In this document: in pieces, positions 62,282 through 64,000 of the stretch
How positions within the stretch are numbered: the stretch's first letter is position 1
Layout: each line of letters starts with the position of its first letter
NCBI RefSeq assembly: GCF_002960445.1
Contig: NZ_POJD01000075.1
Coordinates: forward strand, 1-64,000
DNA length: 64,000 nucleotides
Origin: Streptococcus suis
Lineage (GTDB): Bacteria; Bacillota; Bacilli; Lactobacillales; Streptococcaceae
Direction of reading: 5' to 3'
Notes under the pieces: generated by a model
Told to the model about the DNA's origin: nothing
Seen by the model: only the letters and a program-made list of their open reading frames with translations
Databases searched by the model: none
Program-made: the position numbers and the translations under genes

Positions 62282-62647
62282 ATGTTACGAACAATTACGA
62301 ATACAATAAAACGTTACCCAGAGCAAGCCTTGCTCTTCATTTACAATGCAGGAATTTTTGCTTGGTTACAATCGACTAGCCATTCGATTATGGAACAAAT
62401 CGGTATAGATAGTACCTGGTTTGATAAAATCCCTGAACCAATTAAGGCCTGGACGGGTGCCAGTTTAGAGAGTATGCAGACCTTGCTCCATTCTTCTGCT
62501 TGGGGATGGCTGATTGTATCTATGATATTGATGTTGGTCATCCGCTTTGTCAAGGGCTTGATCAAGTTTGTCATCATGCTGCTTATTATCGGCGGTGGTC
62601 TTTATCTGCTCTGGCAGAATAGGGAATTACTTAGCGGTTTGGTCTAG
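62282..62647 (+). CDS. Membrane protein, unknown
   Basis: 121 residues with a first hydrophobic segment near residue 17-30 and a strong C-terminal pair (about 75-113, WGWLIVSMILMLVIRF then IMLLIIGGGLYLLW). The middle contains a short extracellular-looking region. No family recognised. GAGGAGAT precedes the ATG, and it sits directly after the matrixin-like gene, so co-expression is likely. Confidence 0.6.
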   Translation: MLRTITNTIKRYPEQALLFIYNAGIFAWLQSTSHSIMEQIGIDSTWFDKIPEPIKAWTGASLESMQTLLHSSAWGWLIVSMILMLVIRFVKGLIKFVIMLLIIGGGLYLLWQNRELLSGLV

Positions 62648-62696
62648 TAGGTGAAACTATTTTTGACCAGGTTATAGAGTTTGTACAACTAAATAG

Positions 62697-62747
62697 AAAA
62701 AGCGAGCAAGCTGAATGACTGGTTGATTTAGCTTGCTCGCTTTTTTA
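62697..62747 (+). terminator. Terminator after the matrixin operon
   Basis: Very strong stem AGCGAGCAAGCT / AGCTTGCTCGCT extended by A-T pairs, then six Ts. Confidence 0.9.
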
Positions 62748-62828
62748 TGGCCGTAAGTTCATTTAGGTTAGTAAGTGGACAAGAAGGAGTATCCGAAATA
62801 CTTCCTTTTCTTTTTCGATAAGAATCTC

Positions 62829-63836
62829 CTAGTGTTTAGGTAGGAGAACTTGGTGAACCGCATCGGTTAGGAGTTTCTGAGCAAAGTATCCTTTTGTAAC
62901 CAGTTCTCGGAAATTCCAGAGCGGGTCGAGAAGAGAGCGGTATTCCTCTTCAGTGATAGTTGCAACGATTGCGTCAGCCTCTTCTAGACTGTCAACAAGG
63001 AAACCAAGTTTGTAGTCTGAGATATAGTGGGCATTGGATAGGCTGCGCGGTGCAATGATAGGTAGACCTGCTGCGATATAGGTACTCAATTTGTAAGAAA
63101 CATTGAGATTGTAATATTCTGCATCTTCTCCTTGTGACCAGACCAGGCCAAAGCCACCATTTTTGTTTAATTCTTGGAGCAAACTCAGACTGTATTTCCA
63201 GCCTTGGTAGGAAACATTGTTGGGTTTGGTTGGGTAATAGTCTGGCGCAAAGAGTTTAAGCGGTGTAGCAAACTGCCAGTCATCAACAAAATGGAAACGT
63301 TGAGGATTTCCAGTGAAATTGATGACACGATGGAAGGCAGGTTTTTCAAGCCAGATGTCGGTTTTATGATCCCACATATTTTGCAAGAGAGTATTGGTGA
63401 CCCTAAGACCGTGTTGGTAAAGAAGGTCCAACATTTTTTGTGAAGGAGCGATAATCAAGTCAGCCATATTATACATTTCGATGGTTTTTTCCATCAGATA
63501 GAAGTTGGAGCTGAACATGAGAGGGGGAATATCGTGGATAAAGATGACAATTTTTATGCCAGAATAAATCCGTAATCGTTTGATATACTCGTGGTCAAAG
63601 TAGGTCCCATTCCAGCTGGGTGCTTGGAAGATGATGACATCGCCATTTCCAACAGCAGCATTCATGCCATCAAATCGGTTAGCTAGGTTTTCAAGGCTTT
63701 CACCATCCGCATTGAAGCTGTAAATTCCGATTTCCTTGATGTCTAATTTTTTGGCTATTTCTGTGACCATATTTTGAGCCATGAGGGCAACACTCAGAGG
63801 TGATTGACCATAGAGGTTGGTGATATGAACTTTCAT
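62829..63836 (-). CDS. Gtf3-like sugar transferase
   Basis: 335 residues from the ATG at 63836 (AAGGAAAT before it), starting MKVHITNLYG. The N-terminal domain has FQAPSWNGTYFDHEYI and FIHDIPPLMF; the C-terminal domain has WSQGEDAEYYNLNVSYKLSTYIAAGLPIIAP, the nucleotide-sugar binding end. These match the Gtf3/galactofuranosyltransferase-like family involved in glycosylation of serine-rich adhesins in streptococci. Whether this strain has such an adhesin lies outside the window. Confidence 0.82.
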   Translation of the reverse strand: MKVHITNLYGQSPLSVALMAQNMVTEIAKKLDIKEIGIYSFNADGESLENLANRFDGMNAAVGNGDVIIFQAPSWNGTYFDHEYIKRLRIYSGIKIVIFIHDIPPLMFSSNFYLMEKTIEMYNMADLIIAPSQKMLDLLYQHGLRVTNTLLQNMWDHKTDIWLEKPAFHRVINFTGNPQRFHFVDDWQFATPLKLFAPDYYPTKPNNVSYQGWKYSLSLLQELNKNGGFGLVWSQGEDAEYYNLNVSYKLSTYIAAGLPIIAPRSLSNAHYISDYKLGFLVDSLEEADAIVATITEEEYRSLLDPLWNFRELVTKGYFAQKLLTDAVHQVLLPKH

Positions 63837-63886
63837 GATTATTTCCTTTACTTGGCTTGTTGAAGTAGTAGCTGATTGATAAACCA

Positions 63887-64000
63887 CTACGATGTGAGTA
63901 AATGATTTAATGGTAGAGAAAGGTGATTGATCTCATTTGCAAGTTTATAGTTATTTTGAATGGTCTTGTCATAAAAACCATCATCCATTAGAAAAGCTTG
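63887..64000 (-). CDS. Partial gene entering from the right edge
   Basis: The last 37 codons of a leftward gene, ending at TAG 63889-63887: it reads QAFLMDDGFYDKTIQNNYKL and continues to LLTS. It lies 50 bases upstream of the Gtf3-like gene and is probably in the same operon. Family not identifiable from the tail. Confidence 0.6.
   Translation of the reverse strand, partial: QAFLMDDGFYDKTIQNNYKLANEINHLSLPLNHLLTS

Overview
This window looks like a chromosomal segment of a low-GC Gram-positive coccus of the genus Streptococcus, most likely Streptococcus suis or a close relative. The pointers are the gene neighbourhoods rodA/DJ-1/gyrB/ezrA/serB, tmk/holB/yabA/rsmI and comEA/comEC, a YSIRK-type LPXTG surface protease, the degenerate RNase J2, the pavA-like rqcH and a T-box-controlled trpXYZ-type transporter. 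The species is inference from gene content, not a database match. Layout: 1-7600 is an accessory defence island. It holds a class II Fic protein facing left, then abiH fused end to start with hsdS, a compact type I toxin-antitoxin candidate (holin-like small peptide plus antisense RNA) in the hsdS-hsdM gap, hsdM, and an Rpn/PD-(D/E)XK nuclease with the relic of a second copy's tail behind it. No hsdR lies inside the window. From 7681 to 21200 the content is mostly housekeeping: a CBS-ACT regulator, xpaC/telA, a YitT membrane protein, the tmk-holB-yabA-rsmI replication/translation operon, a serine biosynthesis operon (serC, an acetyltransferase, serA) followed by ogt and an ArsC-like gene, then comEA-comEC for DNA uptake. 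21366-26969 is a 1867-residue M26-like zinc metalloprotease with a 40-residue tandem repeat and a C-terminal LPETG anchor. 27224-32404 has a LysR regulator with a metallo-beta-lactamase-fold hydrolase, holA, sodA (its tail apparently displaced by a structured insertion), rplS and a TIM-barrel gene. At 32412-32670 a tRNA-Arg(CCT) gene with its own promoter and terminator sits beside the C-terminal relic of a tyrosine integrase, a scar of a lost integrative element. 32745-41418 carries a ClC channel, chorismate mutase, flavodoxin, an NrnA-like phosphoesterase, an ApbE-like flavin transferase, rpmE2, rodA, DJ-1 and gyrB. 41507-54490 carries ezrA, serB, a HAD phosphatase, glycerate kinase, a YueI-like gene, enolase (followed by an 86-bp tandem repeat), a lactonase, an AI-2E-type exporter, a TPR protein, budA and rqcH. 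54600-57852 is a tryptophan-specifying T-box riboswitch, interrupted by a long hairpin insertion, driving a trpXYZ-type ABC importer. 57940-62647 holds a ProX-like editing protein, a DUF4829-like lipoprotein, RNase J2, an esterase, a membrane-anchored matrixin-like protease and a small membrane protein. The window closes with a leftward Gtf3-like glycosyltransferase and the tail of another gene. The strongest candidate for something undescribed is the toxin-antitoxin module embedded between hsdS and hsdM: a 34-residue membrane peptide on the minus strand, a consensus-promoter RNA running through its whole 3' region, a 12-nt match that would let the toxin mRNA's 5' and 3' ends pair, and a short leader ORF with a perfect Shine-Dalgarno directly before a TTG toxin start.
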